NCBI GenBank assembly: GCA_019217005.1
Contig: JAHBNG010000031.1
Location: forward strand, 62,001 to 126,000
Length of the DNA stretch: 64,000 bases
Source: Chloroflexi bacterium TSY
GTDB taxonomy: Bacteria; Chloroflexota; Anaerolineae; Caldilineales; Caldilineaceae
Reading direction: 5' to 3'
Shown here: one piece after another, positions 54,183 through 62,820 of the stretch
How positions within the stretch are numbered: position 1 is the stretch's first letter
How the letters are laid out: each line of letters begins with the position of its first letter
Translations under genes and position numbers: made by a program
Notes under the pieces: generated by a model
The model's database searches: none
Seen by the model: the letters and a program-made list of their open reading frames with translations, nothing else
What the model was told of the DNA's origin: nothing

Positions 54183-55040
54183 ATGATAACAGACACCAAC
54201 ACATATAGCTACCGAGTTGTCGAGGGCTGGGGCCAAGGGCCAAATGGCCGCAAATTTGGCGGCGTGGTGCCGTCGGTGGCCACCGATTCCCATGACCGCG
54301 TCTACATCACCCGGCGCGCGCCCCCGGCCATGCTTGTCTATGACCGTGAGGGCCAGTTTCTGACGTCGTGGGGCGAGGATCTGTTCAAGAATCCTCACAG
54401 TGTCTGGATCAGCGACGCAGACCAGATATATGTGGCAGACGTCGAGGATCACACCATACGCAAGTTCGATACAGAAGGACGGTTGTTACAGATTTTGGGA
54501 ACACCCGGACAGGTAGGGTCGCCCGGGATGCCGTTTAACAAGCCCACCTGGGCAGTTCTCTCCCCCACGAACGATCTATTTGTCTCGGATGGCTACGGCC
54601 AGTTTCGGGTGCATCGCTTTTCCGCAGATGGGACGCTACTGCACTCTTGGGGCGAGGAGGGCCAGAAGCCGGGCCAGTTTGCCTTGCCGCACTGCGTCCG
54701 GGTGGATCGACATGGACGGGTGCTGGTCTTGGATCGAGAGAACAATCGTCTCCAGATCTTTGATGCCGAGGGGACTTTTCTTGGCGAGTGGACGGATCTA
54801 CAGGGGCCCAATGACCTCTACATTGATCAGGATGACATTGTTTACATTGCCGAAGCTCCACATCGCATTAGCATCTTCACCCTGGACGGAGAGCTGTTGG
54901 CGCGCTGGGGCGAGCAAGGGGAGGCACCCGGCCAGTTCGCTGACCACCCCCACGGACTGTGGGTCGATTCTCACGGGGATCTCTACGTCGCCGAAGTCCC
55001 CTTTCTCGACAACCGATTGCAGAAGTTCACCCGGGTATGA
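54183..55040 (+). CDS. NHL-repeat six-bladed beta-propeller protein
   Basis: 285 residues with repeated blades, each containing a motif like LLHSWGEEGQKPGQF, LLARWGEQGEAPGQF or ILGTPGQVGSPGMPF. Resembles peptidyl-alpha-hydroxyglycine-lyase-like and SMP-30-like propellers. No signal peptide. It follows the SelA-like gene by 176 bp and may be in the same transcript. Enzyme activity unproven. Confidence 0.85.
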   Translation: MITDTNTYSYRVVEGWGQGPNGRKFGGVVPSVATDSHDRVYITRRAPPAMLVYDREGQFLTSWGEDLFKNPHSVWISDADQIYVADVEDHTIRKFDTEGRLLQILGTPGQVGSPGMPFNKPTWAVLSPTNDLFVSDGYGQFRVHRFSADGTLLHSWGEEGQKPGQFALPHCVRVDRHGRVLVLDRENNRLQIFDAEGTFLGEWTDLQGPNDLYIDQDDIVYIAEAPHRISIFTLDGELLARWGEQGEAPGQFADHPHGLWVDSHGDLYVAEVPFLDNRLQKFTRV

Positions 55041-55440
55041 AGTGGCTGTCACCTAGAGCGGCGATGGCGCCGAATTTGTGCCCAGCTCGTGAACCGAACC
55101 TCATCATAAGACGCATTTTGGATCGGCTGAGTCTGGTGCTGGTTGCGCAACAGAAAGGGGACAAATCCGTGCGAGGCTCTGCCCTAGTGCTTATGGGACG
55201 CTTGATGATCTGGGTGGGCAGTGCCACGCTCGCTGATGGCCTGGTCGAACGAGCGTGGCACAGGTCCCCCAAAGCGCCCAAGACCGCTGAATCGTCAACC
55301 CTGAGCCTCGCACGTGGGTCAAGATAGTTTAGCCGCAGGTCCGATTCCAAATCGGACAATTGTCCAAGTTGCCCATCAAGATGCTTGGATCCAACTGGTT
55401 TACGGCACTTGTCACATTGCAAATGTGACCTACGAAAATT
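55041..55440. other. 400 bp without a recognisable gene
   Basis: Several short frames on both strands, none with a ribosome site or a recognised family. Possibly decayed sequence, since the neighbour is a malE remnant. Confidence 0.4.
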
Positions 55441-55925
55441 CTACTCGTTTGCGATGGCCAGCCGAACCTGTTCAGCTGCGTCCCGAAACACAACCTCTGG
55501 CTCTGCCTTCCCCTGAGAGACGAGTCGAATCGCGCCAAGGTTTCCGTAGAGCCGCCATTTGGGGGAGATTGGGCCAAGGCAGGCCGTTTTCACCCGTTGC
55601 GGCAAGCGGCGGCAATATCTGGGTCGTCGATCGCGTGGCGGACGGGCAAAAAGGTCGAGGGGCGCAACGCATCGGCGTCGAAGAGGGCCTGCATGGTCTC
55701 CTCGGTGGCCACGAATTCTTGTAGAAAGGTCTGGGCCAACTGTGAATCTTGGCTAAAGTGGCTCACCATAGAACCCTGAAGGGTCAACAATGGCTGTGCG
55801 TCTTGGGTTTCGCCTGGGAGGGACGATGCCACTGTGTAGGGGACGTCGGCCTCACGAAGCCGAGGAAAATTCCAGGGCCAGGTGAGAATCATGGCTGCTT
55901 CGCCCGACCCGAGTGCAACGCACGG
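55441..55925 (-). pseudogene. Remnant of a maltose-type ABC substrate-binding protein
   Basis: Reading on the minus strand from about 55925: [16 protein letters not shown], then GSMVSHFSQ and [19 protein letters not shown], a typical end region of MalE-like proteins. The frame shifts near 55600 (continuing as NGLPWPNLPQMAA) and again near 55520 (ending AEPEVVFRDAAEQVR... and stopping at 55441). The N-terminal two thirds are missing. It is a 3' fragment with at least two frameshifts, unrelated to the intact binding protein at 44493. Confidence 0.8.
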
Positions 55926-56032
55926 CGATAGCGCTGACTGGAACGAGGAATTTCAGGACGCCGTGCAATGCGCTCTACTCGCGAGAATGCATTGCACGGG
56001 TGCAAAAGGGCACCGATTGTCCAACTCGATCC

Positions 56033-58092
56033 TCACCCGTGCGTTGCATTCGGCTTTCGCGTCGCCACCGCCTCCTGCTCCAGGCGAAACTGCGTGTCAA
56101 ACAGGTGCGTATAGAGACCACCCTGGGCCAAGAGCGCGCCATGTGTGCCTGCCTCCACCAGCTTGCCTTGGTCCAGCACGAGAATCTGGTCCGCGGCCAG
56201 AATCGTGGAGAGGCGGTGGGCAATGACCAGGCTGGTGCGCCCCTTGAAGAGCGGTTCCAACGCGGCCTGGATCAGCGCCTCGTTCTGCGAATCCAGGTGG
56301 GAAGTGGCTTCGTCCAGGATGAGGATGCGTGGGTCTTTGAGGATGACGCGGGCAATGGCGATGCGCTGCTTTTCGCCACCGCTGAGCCGGTAGCCGCGCT
56401 CACCCACGATGGTGTCATAGCCGTCGGGCAGCGCGGCGATGGTATCGTAGACGTGGGCGGCGCGGGTGGCTGCATCCAGTTCCTCTTGACTGGCGTTGGG
56501 CTTGGCGTAGCGCAGGTTGGCGCGAATCGTGTCGTGGAAGAGATAGGTCTCCTGGGGCACAATGCCAATCTGGTCGACCAGCGATGCCTGGGTGACGGTG
56601 CGCAGATCCTGGCCGTCGATTAGGATGCGGCCAGTGGTGGGATCATAGAGGCGCGGCAGGAGATAGGTGATGGTTGTCTTGCCCGCACCGCTTGGCCCCA
56701 CCAGCGCCACCAGTTGGCCCGGCGCAATCTCAAAGCTCACATCCTCGAGCGCCCACTGGCGCGCGGCGACGCGTGCCATCGCGGACGCCGACCCAGCCGC
56801 CGGCGGCCCCGGTTGCAGTGGCGGAGCGTGTTGCTTCGCTGGCTGCACACCATTGTGGCCGAGTGATACTGTGCCGTTGGTGACTGTGCCCTTGGCTGGT
56901 TGATCGACCGGGGCCACAGACGTCGGTGCTGCCACTTGTTCCGTCCTGGGCACTGCCGCACTCACGTTCTCTGACTCATCTGCCCCCTGGTAGCGAAACG
57001 AGACCGCGTCAAAGTGGACGCGGCCTTCGATCTGGTCCAAGGGGAGAGCATCGCCCCAATCCGCAATCTCCACCGGGATGTCTAGATAGTCAAAGAGCCG
57101 GTCGAAGCTGACCAGAGCTTTGGCGAAATCGACCCCGACGTTGGAGAGGGCCGAGATGGGACCATAGATGCGGCCGAGGTAGGCCACAAAGGCCACAATC
57201 GTACCGGTGGTCAGCGTGTCGGTGAGCACCATGTAGCCGCCGGCCCAGTAGATGAGGGCCGTGCCAATGGCCGACGCCATGCCCAATCCCATAAAAAAGA
57301 GTTGGCCGACCAGGGCGCCGCGCACGCCGATGTCGCGCACAGCGGCCGCGGCCCGCCCAAAGCGGTCCCGCTCCTGGTGCTGACGACCAAAGCTCTTGAC
57401 GAGCAGCGCACCATTGATGGTCAGCGTCTCGCTGATGCTGTTGTTCATGTCGGCCTGGTGTTCCAGCGCCTCGCGCTGGATTTGGCTCAGCACGCGGGCC
57501 ACGCGGCGGGCCGGCAGCAGAAAGAGGGGCAGCACCATGACCGCCAGCAGGGTCAGCCGCCACTCGATGGTGAGCATGATGGCCAGGGTCGTCAGCAGCG
57601 TTAGGAGGCTGGTGATGATGCTGGGGATGGTGCCGGTGATGGCGTGCTGGGCGCCGACCACGTCGTTGTTGAAGCGGGAGACGATCTCGCCCAACTTGGT
57701 TTCGGTGAAAAAGCGCAGCGACAGGCGCTGCAGGTGGGCGTACATGGCCTGGCGCAGGTCGTAGGTGATGCCGGTGCCCGCACGTGCCCCATAATAGTTC
57801 TGGACCAACCCCAACAGCCCCAGCAGCAGGGGGATGCCCAACATGGCCGCGGCCAGCCAGTTGAGCCGGGCGAAGTTGCGCTGGAGCAAGACATTGTCGA
57901 TCAGGTCGCGGACGAGCAGGGGGGGACGAGCGCCACCAGCGAGATGGCAAAAATGGTCGCCAGCACCATCATCACGGAAAAGAGATGCGGCTTCGCATAG
58001 CCATAAATGCACACCAGCAGAGCCCGATCTACCCGTGGTAACGGCTTTGATTCATCGACAGCAAGATAGTTGTGCCAGTCGTTTCGTTGCAT
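56033..58092 (-). pseudogene. ABC exporter (fused permease-ATPase), frameshifted at a poly-G/C tract
   Basis: Type I ABC exporter of about 685 residues: six membrane segments, then a long linker, then the ATPase with GPSGAGKTT (Walker A), LSGGEKQR (signature) and ILILDEATSHLD (Walker B). The start is at 58092 (MQRNDWHNYLAV). The frame breaks at 57919-57925, seven G on the plus strand. Eight would restore ISLVALVPPLLVRDLIDNV. It may be a phase-variable tract, a real mutation or a sequencing error. The linker (about 70 residues, Ala/Pro/Thr rich) is unusually long. Probably exports a peptide or lipid. Confidence 0.85.
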
Positions 58093-58130
58093 GGGGTCTC
58101 TTCCTTTGTTGATAGGATCTTGTCATCCTG

Positions 58131-58418
58131 TCACTCTAATATCCGCGCCAACGCCAGGCGCTGTTGCTCCTCCCCGACCGCACCGCGTAAATAATCTTGA
58201 ATGTTGCCGTTGGCGTCGATGAAGTAGACGGCCGGAATCCCTTGGAACTCTACTGTTTGATACTGCGCAAAGACCGTTTCATCGGGATCGACCAGGAGCG
58301 GGAAGGAAATCGCGGGATTCTCTGCTTGCAATTGTTGAATGACCGCTGAACCGAGTGTTCCTGTGACGGAAAAATCCGCTCCTATCCGAATCCGTTGTAG
58401 TCGTTGATTCCATGTCAT
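58131..58418 (-). CDS. N-terminally truncated TlpA-like thioredoxin paralogue
   Basis: 95 residues. The region SFPLLVDPDETVFAQYQTVEFQGIP and YFIDANGNIQDYLRGA matches the C-terminal half of the TlpA protein at 58469-59098 almost in step, but the CxxC active site is absent. Probably a duplicated 3' part, possibly untranslated. A 27-bp tandem repeat separates the two. Confidence 0.55.
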   Translation of the reverse strand: MTWNQRLQRIRIGADFSVTGTLGSAVIQQLQAENPAISFPLLVDPDETVFAQYQTVEFQGIPAVYFIDANGNIQDYLRGAVGEEQQRLALARILE

Positions 58419-58467
58419 GTAAGCGAAGCGGCGTCATCCTGTCATGTAAGCGAAGCGGCGTCATCCT
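58414..58467. repeat. 27-bp perfect tandem repeat, two units
   Basis: Two adjacent copies of a 27-bp unit containing GTAAGCGAAGCGGCGTCATC, 58414-58440 and 58441-58467. GTCATCCTGTCACT also recurs at about 58123-58136, after the truncated paralogue, consistent with a duplication of this segment. Confidence 0.85.
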
Positions 58468-58468
58468 G

Positions 58469-59098
58469 TCACTCCAAAATCTGCGCCAACGCCAGACGTT
58501 GTTCCTCCAACCCTTGCGCACCGCGTACATACTCTTGAATGTTGCCGTCGGCATCAATGAAATAGGTGGTCGGAATCACTTGGGCACCTTTTGCCTCATA
58601 TTGGGCCCAGACCGATGCCTCTGGATCGACCAGGAGTGGGAAGGAAATTGTGGGATAATCTTGTTGAAATTGTTGAATGGTGGCCTTCTCCTCCTCCCGA
58701 TTGACGGCCAGGAAGATGACTTCGTCCTGATGCTCCTCCCAAAGCGTTTGCAATTCTGGTAACTCCCGCTGACAAAATTGACACCAGGAGGCCCAGAAGA
58801 CCAAGACAACCGGCTGGCCCTGGAACTGGGACAATGTGACGGGGTCCCCCGTCACCGTCTCCAGCGCAAAATCGGGGGCTGCTGAGCCAATCACTCGGGC
58901 GTATGTCTGATTGTTCTGCGCCGAGATAAGCGCACTTAAGATCGGCCGCAGGAAGAAATTACGGTCGATGTTATAGCGCTGGGTGAGCAAGAAGAGACCA
59001 ACCAGCGAGATGGCCAGCACTCCCAACACCCAAGGCCAGCGACGGGCGCGTATTGGCGGCGCGTCTGTTTGGGGGACGGCAACGGATTGCGTGTTCAT
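58469..59098 (-). CDS. TlpA-family thiol-disulfide oxidoreductase, membrane-anchored
   Basis: 209 residues. One N-terminal membrane segment (WPWVLGVLAISLVGLFLL) and an extracytoplasmic thioredoxin domain with WCQFC as the redox motif near residue 109 and the cis-Pro at VIPTTYFID. It would reduce or oxidise disulfides outside the membrane. The start at 59098 lies 33 bp from a palindromic repeat. Same strand as the ABC exporter, a membrane protein and a Cys-rich peptide gene, suggesting a shared role. Confidence 0.85.
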   Translation of the reverse strand: MNTQSVAVPQTDAPPIRARRWPWVLGVLAISLVGLFLLTQRYNIDRNFFLRPILSALISAQNNQTYARVIGSAAPDFALETVTGDPVTLSQFQGQPVVLVFWASWCQFCQRELPELQTLWEEHQDEVIFLAVNREEEKATIQQFQQDYPTISFPLLVDPEASVWAQYEAKGAQVIPTTYFIDADGNIQEYVRGAQGLEEQRLALAQILE

Positions 59099-59131
59099 TT
59101 GTGTGTCTCCTTGAGATAAAAGTTGCAGGGT

Positions 59132-59288
59132 GGGGGGTGGTTCATTTTAGGCGGACAATTAGGTTTACATTTTTGCAAAGAGAAAAGATGTTTATATTTT
59201 CTACTTTGAGCCATGCTCAGGCAGAAAATGACCTCATATAGATTTTTATCTATGTATCAAAAGTGTAAACCTAATTCTGAACCACCCC
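59132..59288. repeat. ~157-bp palindrome upstream of the tlpA-like gene
   Basis: Outer arms GGGGGTGGTTC / GAACCACCCCC, inner arms ATTAGGTTTACA (59157-59168) / TGTAAACCTAAT (59263-59274), and an A+T-rich centre. It stops 33 bp before the start codon at 59098. The remaining 59289-59648 has no gene but holds GGGCACG-type inverted repeats around 59386-59500 and 59548-59620. Confidence 0.75.
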
Positions 59289-59648
59289 CAGGGTGGCAAG
59301 TCAAATCCTGCCGCTCCATAACGCTGCAAGCTTGCAACACTTGTCGGTTTGAGGCAACGCTTCGTTGGGTACTTTGTTCTCTTGACGGGACGATGGGCAC
59401 GCGCCAGGGCGACCCCACCCGTAGGGGCATGTGGTGGGAGGGTGGCAATCGTCTGGCCAGGTTCCAAAACTCGCACCGCCCTCCCACTACGTGCCCGTCT
59501 CGCCTCTACTCCCCAACCTGGGGCAGTGTGTAGGTCGCGACAGGCGGGCACGTGGACGGGCGGATGGATGATTCAGGACAAACGGAACCTCTTTCCCCGC
59601 CCGACCTTGATGGTGAAACGTCCCATGCCCCAACCGGTTGACCAGACC

Positions 59649-60140
59649 TCAGCCACCAGAGGCGTGTGTCAAGGTCAACGGCTCCGGCGCAGGTGCTGTT
59701 TCGGCTGAGGCGGCACGGACGGAGGGGGTGGCGACGCTTTTCTCGGCTTCTGCCTGCCAGAGCCAGCGCAGACAGAGCAGGGTGGGCAGCCACAAGAGGA
59801 GGCCAAAGAAAAGGAGCTGGATCACGAGGAAGAGCAGGCTGCCCACCCCCTGCCCCAGCACCAGGAAGAAGTCCAGGAGATCGATGGCAAAATGGAGTAG
59901 AAAGAGCACAAAGAGCATGGCCCGGTTGCGGAGGAGGAGAGCGGCGATGAGGGCCAGCGAAAGGCCCAGGTTGCGGTTGGCAAAGAGGCCAATCGCCCAG
60001 GCCGCGGCCTCGTTCTCCACCAGCTCGGGGAATTGAAGGCCACGATTCAGATAGGCCAGAGCGCCAAAGGCCACAGCCGAGAGCAATTGCAGCACGGCGT
60101 AGCCGATAACCCAGCGCGAGATCAGTTGATTGCGTTGCAT
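59649..60140 (-). CDS. Four-helix membrane protein of unknown function
   Basis: 163 residues. Not recognised. Four hydrophobic stretches: WVIGYAVLQLLSAVAFGAL, LGLSLALIAALLL, AMLFVLFLLHFAIDLLDFFLV and LLFLVIQLLFFGLLLWL. The start at 60140 has GGAGGG upstream; an in-frame ATG at 60260 lacks a site. Between the Cys-rich peptide gene and tlpA on the same strand, it may be a redox-associated or peptide-handling membrane protein. Confidence 0.6.
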   Translation of the reverse strand: MQRNQLISRWVIGYAVLQLLSAVAFGALAYLNRGLQFPELVENEAAAWAIGLFANRNLGLSLALIAALLLRNRAMLFVLFLLHFAIDLLDFFLVLGQGVGSLLFLVIQLLFFGLLLWLPTLLCLRWLWQAEAEKSVATPSVRAASAETAPAPEPLTLTHASGG

Positions 60141-60352
60141 GGTTGTTCCCTCCGGTTGTGTGCTCTGGTTGTTGGTATTGGGGCGTCGGTCACCGTGTCG
60201 GTTCCCGTCAGGCTGGGGTTGTCTGGACGACACGATGACCAACGCCCTACATTCTTGCACTTGATTGGACTGGACGGATACGTCGCGGCCTGTAGGACAC
60301 CGGTCGTTCCGTGAGCAGTGTTCAGTGACGGTACAGGACTAAATACCCCACT

Positions 60353-60523
60353 CTAATAGCAGCATTCAATTATGTCCCCCGCGTTCGCCCAACAACATAA
60401 ATAGCAACCCTCTGAACAACCTCCCTCGTCACACTCCTCCGGCGTGCAATATTCGAAAGGCGTCATCATCCCAGCCACGACACTTATCCAGTCGACCGAT
60501 GTTAACATCATATACAGTTCCAT
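60353..60523 (-). CDS. Cysteine-rich small peptide, 56 aa
   Basis: The ATG at 60523 has a textbook AAGGAG site. The N-terminal 28 residues (MELYMMLTSVDWISVVAGMM) contain no Cys; the C-terminal 30 contain eight (YCTPEECDEGGCSEGCYLCC... ECCY). No classical signal peptide. This leader-plus-core shape suggests a ribosomally made, modified or disulfide-bonded peptide, or a metal-binding peptide. Downstream on the same strand are a membrane protein, a TlpA thioredoxin and an ABC exporter. No recognised modification enzyme is near, so the class is open. Confidence 0.6.
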   Translation of the reverse strand: MELYMMLTSVDWISVVAGMMTPFEYCTPEECDEGGCSEGCYLCCWANAGDIIECCY

Positions 60524-60646
60524 TTTGTTCTCCTTTCGAAAGCATGTTAACCGTTGATTGTGTCCGGTCAAGCGTCAGGGCACTTTGCGATTTGTCGGGG
60601 GAAGGGGGACGGTTCTAGCATACAGGATACGGGGTGGTTTGTCTAT

Positions 60647-60722
60647 AGACATTTGTATTGACTTGTATAGGCATTTGTCCAAAGGACATGGACATTTGTC
60701 CAAGGGGCGTGGACATTTGTCC
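60647..60722. promoter_or_regulatory. Four phased GGACATTTGTCC operator-like repeats
   Basis: AGACATTTGTA (60647), GGCATTTGTCC (60670), GGACATTTGTCC (60690) and GGACATTTGTCC (60711) recur every 21-22 bp, two helical turns. They lie about 125-200 bp upstream of the Cys-rich peptide start. The core GACATTTGTC equals the core of the amt palindrome at 21261. Confidence 0.6.
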
Positions 60723-60755
60723 AAAGGGGAAAAAGAGGAAGTGGTTTCGTCGAGG

Positions 60756-60850
60756 TGGGCACGTGGATGGGCGGGTGCAAGATCGGGGGCAGGCGGCCAT
60801 TTATCCCCGCCCGACCCCATACCCCTACCACCGCGTGCCCGTCTGGTCCA
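60756..60850. repeat. GGGCACGTGGA-type inverted repeat
   Basis: GTGGGCACGTGGATGGGCGG on the left; CCCCGCCCGACC and GCGTGCCC on the right. A close relative lies at 59548-59620 (CGGGCACGTGGACGGGCGG ... CCCCGCCCGACC). Possibly related to the 70-bp GGGCACG palindromes. Confidence 0.5.
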
Positions 60851-60855
60851 ACCAA

Positions 60856-61176
60856 TTACGCCGCTGATTCTGTGAGAAAGGTCTGCTCAATTTCGGCAAT
60901 GAGAAAGGGGAGATTGGGCTGGGTAAAGCTCAAGTCTGGTGCTGGAATGCGGTTGTGTTTGATGTCAGGTGGAATGTGTTCGTGGTGGGGATAGTTCAAG
61001 GCGAGGTCGGGGTTGTTGGGATGGGGCTGCGAATCGTACCAGTTGAGTTTGACATCATCATGCCAAATCTCGTACCCATAAAACTCGATAACGACCGGTC
61101 CGTCTTCCATCGTCAATTGTTCGTATATGGTGAGATAGGGCAATCGCGTACATTGCCGCCTGGGATTCAAATCCCA
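60856..61176 (-). pseudogene. TumE/DUF6516-like toxin-antitoxin protein, 5' truncated
   Basis: The C-terminal part (NWYDSQPHPNNP, YPHHEHIPPDIKHNRIPAP, PNLPFLIAEIE) matches DUF6516/TumE-type proteins. The N-terminal part is missing: the frame runs into a palindromic repeat at 61177-61256, and the only later ATG (61110) has no ribosome site. Read as a gene truncated by the repeat; family assignment is from memory of its motif. Confidence 0.55.
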
Positions 61177-61256
61177 GTCTGATACAGGAAATCCGTTAAA
61201 ACGGATTAAGGATGGCTTTATAATTAGTGCATTTGAATGCACTTTCTGTATCAGAC
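61177..61256. repeat. 80-bp palindrome with arms GTCTGATACAG/CTGTATCAGAC
   Basis: Perfect 11-bp outer arms (61177-61187, 61246-61256) enclosing two smaller hairpins, ATCCGTT-AAAACGGAT and AGTGCATTTGAATGCACT. Similar in size to the type A and B elements but different in sequence. Confidence 0.75.
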
Positions 61257-62131
61257 GCCCTGTTTCAACCGGCGGCGGCTCAATTATTTAAGGTACGCGA
61301 TTGCCCTAGTATCGACAACGTACATCCAGCCCAACTTGATCGAACACTCGTTTCACGTATCACGCACTACGCAACACGTCTCCTGATTGTTGATGACCAG
61401 CGGCGCAACGCGGAAGAGGCCGCACCGCTGGTCGAGATTGTGGTCAAAAAGCAAAACGGCCACCCCAACCAAAACGACAACAAGCCGCGCAATCGAGGTG
61501 GCCGCACATCGTTTGACATCACGTTTTTGACGCGCCTCTTAAGGAGCAAGTAAACTGATACACAGCCCCCAGACTGCCTTTACAGTTTGGGTGGTTAGCT
61601 TCGGCTGACCGATCCGGCCCAGACGTAGCGGTGAGGGGAGGGGCAGGTGCGTGACCGACCGTCGCCCCCGCGGCAACCGATGGCTGGATTGGCGTAAGAT
61701 ACTATACATCCCATACATTGTGTCAAATGTGGGCGGATGCATCCGAAAACCGATCCGCGGGGAGATTGGGGAGTCGCCATGCTTGACAGTCAAAATTCAA
61801 ATTGGGAAACGAGATGGGCACGAAGAATGGCGGTGTGGCGAATCTCTATCTGGCCATCTAGTTTTCCGCCATTCCTCATGCCCCTACACATCATACCGAA
61901 CTATTTTCTTAACGTTCATCATGGCGACTCTGCGGGAATAGGGGAAGCACCTGTTCCAGTATCAGGAGGGCCGAACTTGTCAACCAACCGCTGCTCTGAA
62001 ATTAAACCAGACCGTCAAACGCTAAGGTAACTATATTTATATGATTGACCAATGATCAGACAATATGATATTGATGTTCAGGTAATAATGTGTCTTATCG
62101 TAGATGTCAAATGTGCATTGAGGAACCATCC
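61257..62131. other. Gene-free stretch of about 870 bp
   Basis: Apart from the 70-bp repeat at 61815 no feature is supported. The plus-strand frame to 61553 ends LVEIVVKKQNGHPNQ... without a start signal and is not recognised. Confidence 0.4.
61815..61884. repeat. 70-bp palindrome, GGGCACG family (copy 2)
   Basis: Left arm GGGCACGAAGAATGGCGG, right arm CCGCCATTCCTCATGCCCC, nearly perfect. Exactly the length of copy 1 at 18345-18414, with compensating base changes in both arms that keep pairing. Confidence 0.75.
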
Positions 62132-62812
62132 ATGAAAATCCTAATTACCGGCGCTGCTGGTACCATCGGTTCAATCCTGGTCAAGGGCCTGCGCGACCGC
62201 TACCAACTGCGCGGGTTTGATCGGATGCCGATGCCGGAACTCGAAGATGCCATTGTCGGTGAGCTAACGGACTTTGAAGCCGTTCTCAAGGGCACCCAGG
62301 GCATGGAGGCGGTTATTCACTTGGGCGGCAATCCGTCTGGTGCGGCACCCTGGGAGGAGATCCTGAATAGCAACATCATCGGCACCTACAATCTGTTTGA
62401 GGCCGCCCGGCAACATAATGTGCGTCGCATCGCCTTTGCCAGCCGTGCGGGTTTGCTGGCTCCTTACCCAGAGAACATCACGCGCACAGTTGACATGCCG
62501 CCCCGGCCAGAGAGCTACTACTCCATCAGCAAGGTCTTCGGCGAGAACTTGGGCTACATGTATGCCAGTCAGCATGGAATGGAATGTGTGTCCGTACGCA
62601 TCGGTAATGTCCGGCCCGACCGGCCCCATGCCGAGCACCCGCACCACCTCAGCCACGCGGACGCAGTGCGGGTCTTCGAGCGGGCAATGATCCAACCGGG
62701 CGTGAAATATGAGGTGGTGTTCGGCGTTTCGGGAGGCGACTGGCCGCTCTATGATTTGGATCACGGTTGCAATGTGATCGGCTATGAACCTGGTGAACGT
62801 GGCCAGGAGTGA
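62132..62812 (+). CDS. NAD-dependent epimerase/dehydratase (uronate-dehydrogenase-like)
   Basis: 226 residues, extended SDR. Glycine motif ITGAAGTIGSIL at residue 5, VIHLGGNPSG, catalytic YYSISK and the segment FGENLGYMYASQHGM. Closest in feel to uronate dehydrogenases, which would fit the sugar-acid genes; this is inference. The start at 62132 follows GAGGAA. Shorter than most (about 265), with no obvious internal loss. Confidence 0.83.
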   Translation: MKILITGAAGTIGSILVKGLRDRYQLRGFDRMPMPELEDAIVGELTDFEAVLKGTQGMEAVIHLGGNPSGAAPWEEILNSNIIGTYNLFEAARQHNVRRIAFASRAGLLAPYPENITRTVDMPPRPESYYSISKVFGENLGYMYASQHGMECVSVRIGNVRPDRPHAEHPHHLSHADAVRVFERAMIQPGVKYEVVFGVSGGDWPLYDLDHGCNVIGYEPGERGQE

Positions 62813-62820
62813 AGTTAGGA

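Noticed and set aside
55027..55422. A 131-codon minus-strand frame as a gene
   Set aside because: No ribosome site, no recognisable motif, odd composition and overlap with the end of the propeller gene.
60647..60722. Phased ACATTTGT repeats as replication iterons
   Set aside because: No replication initiator gene, no AT-rich unwinding region and a chromosomal gene context; an operator array fits better.
61227..61553. A 108-codon plus-strand frame as a gene
   Set aside because: Begins in a palindromic repeat, has no start signal, and no family is recognised.
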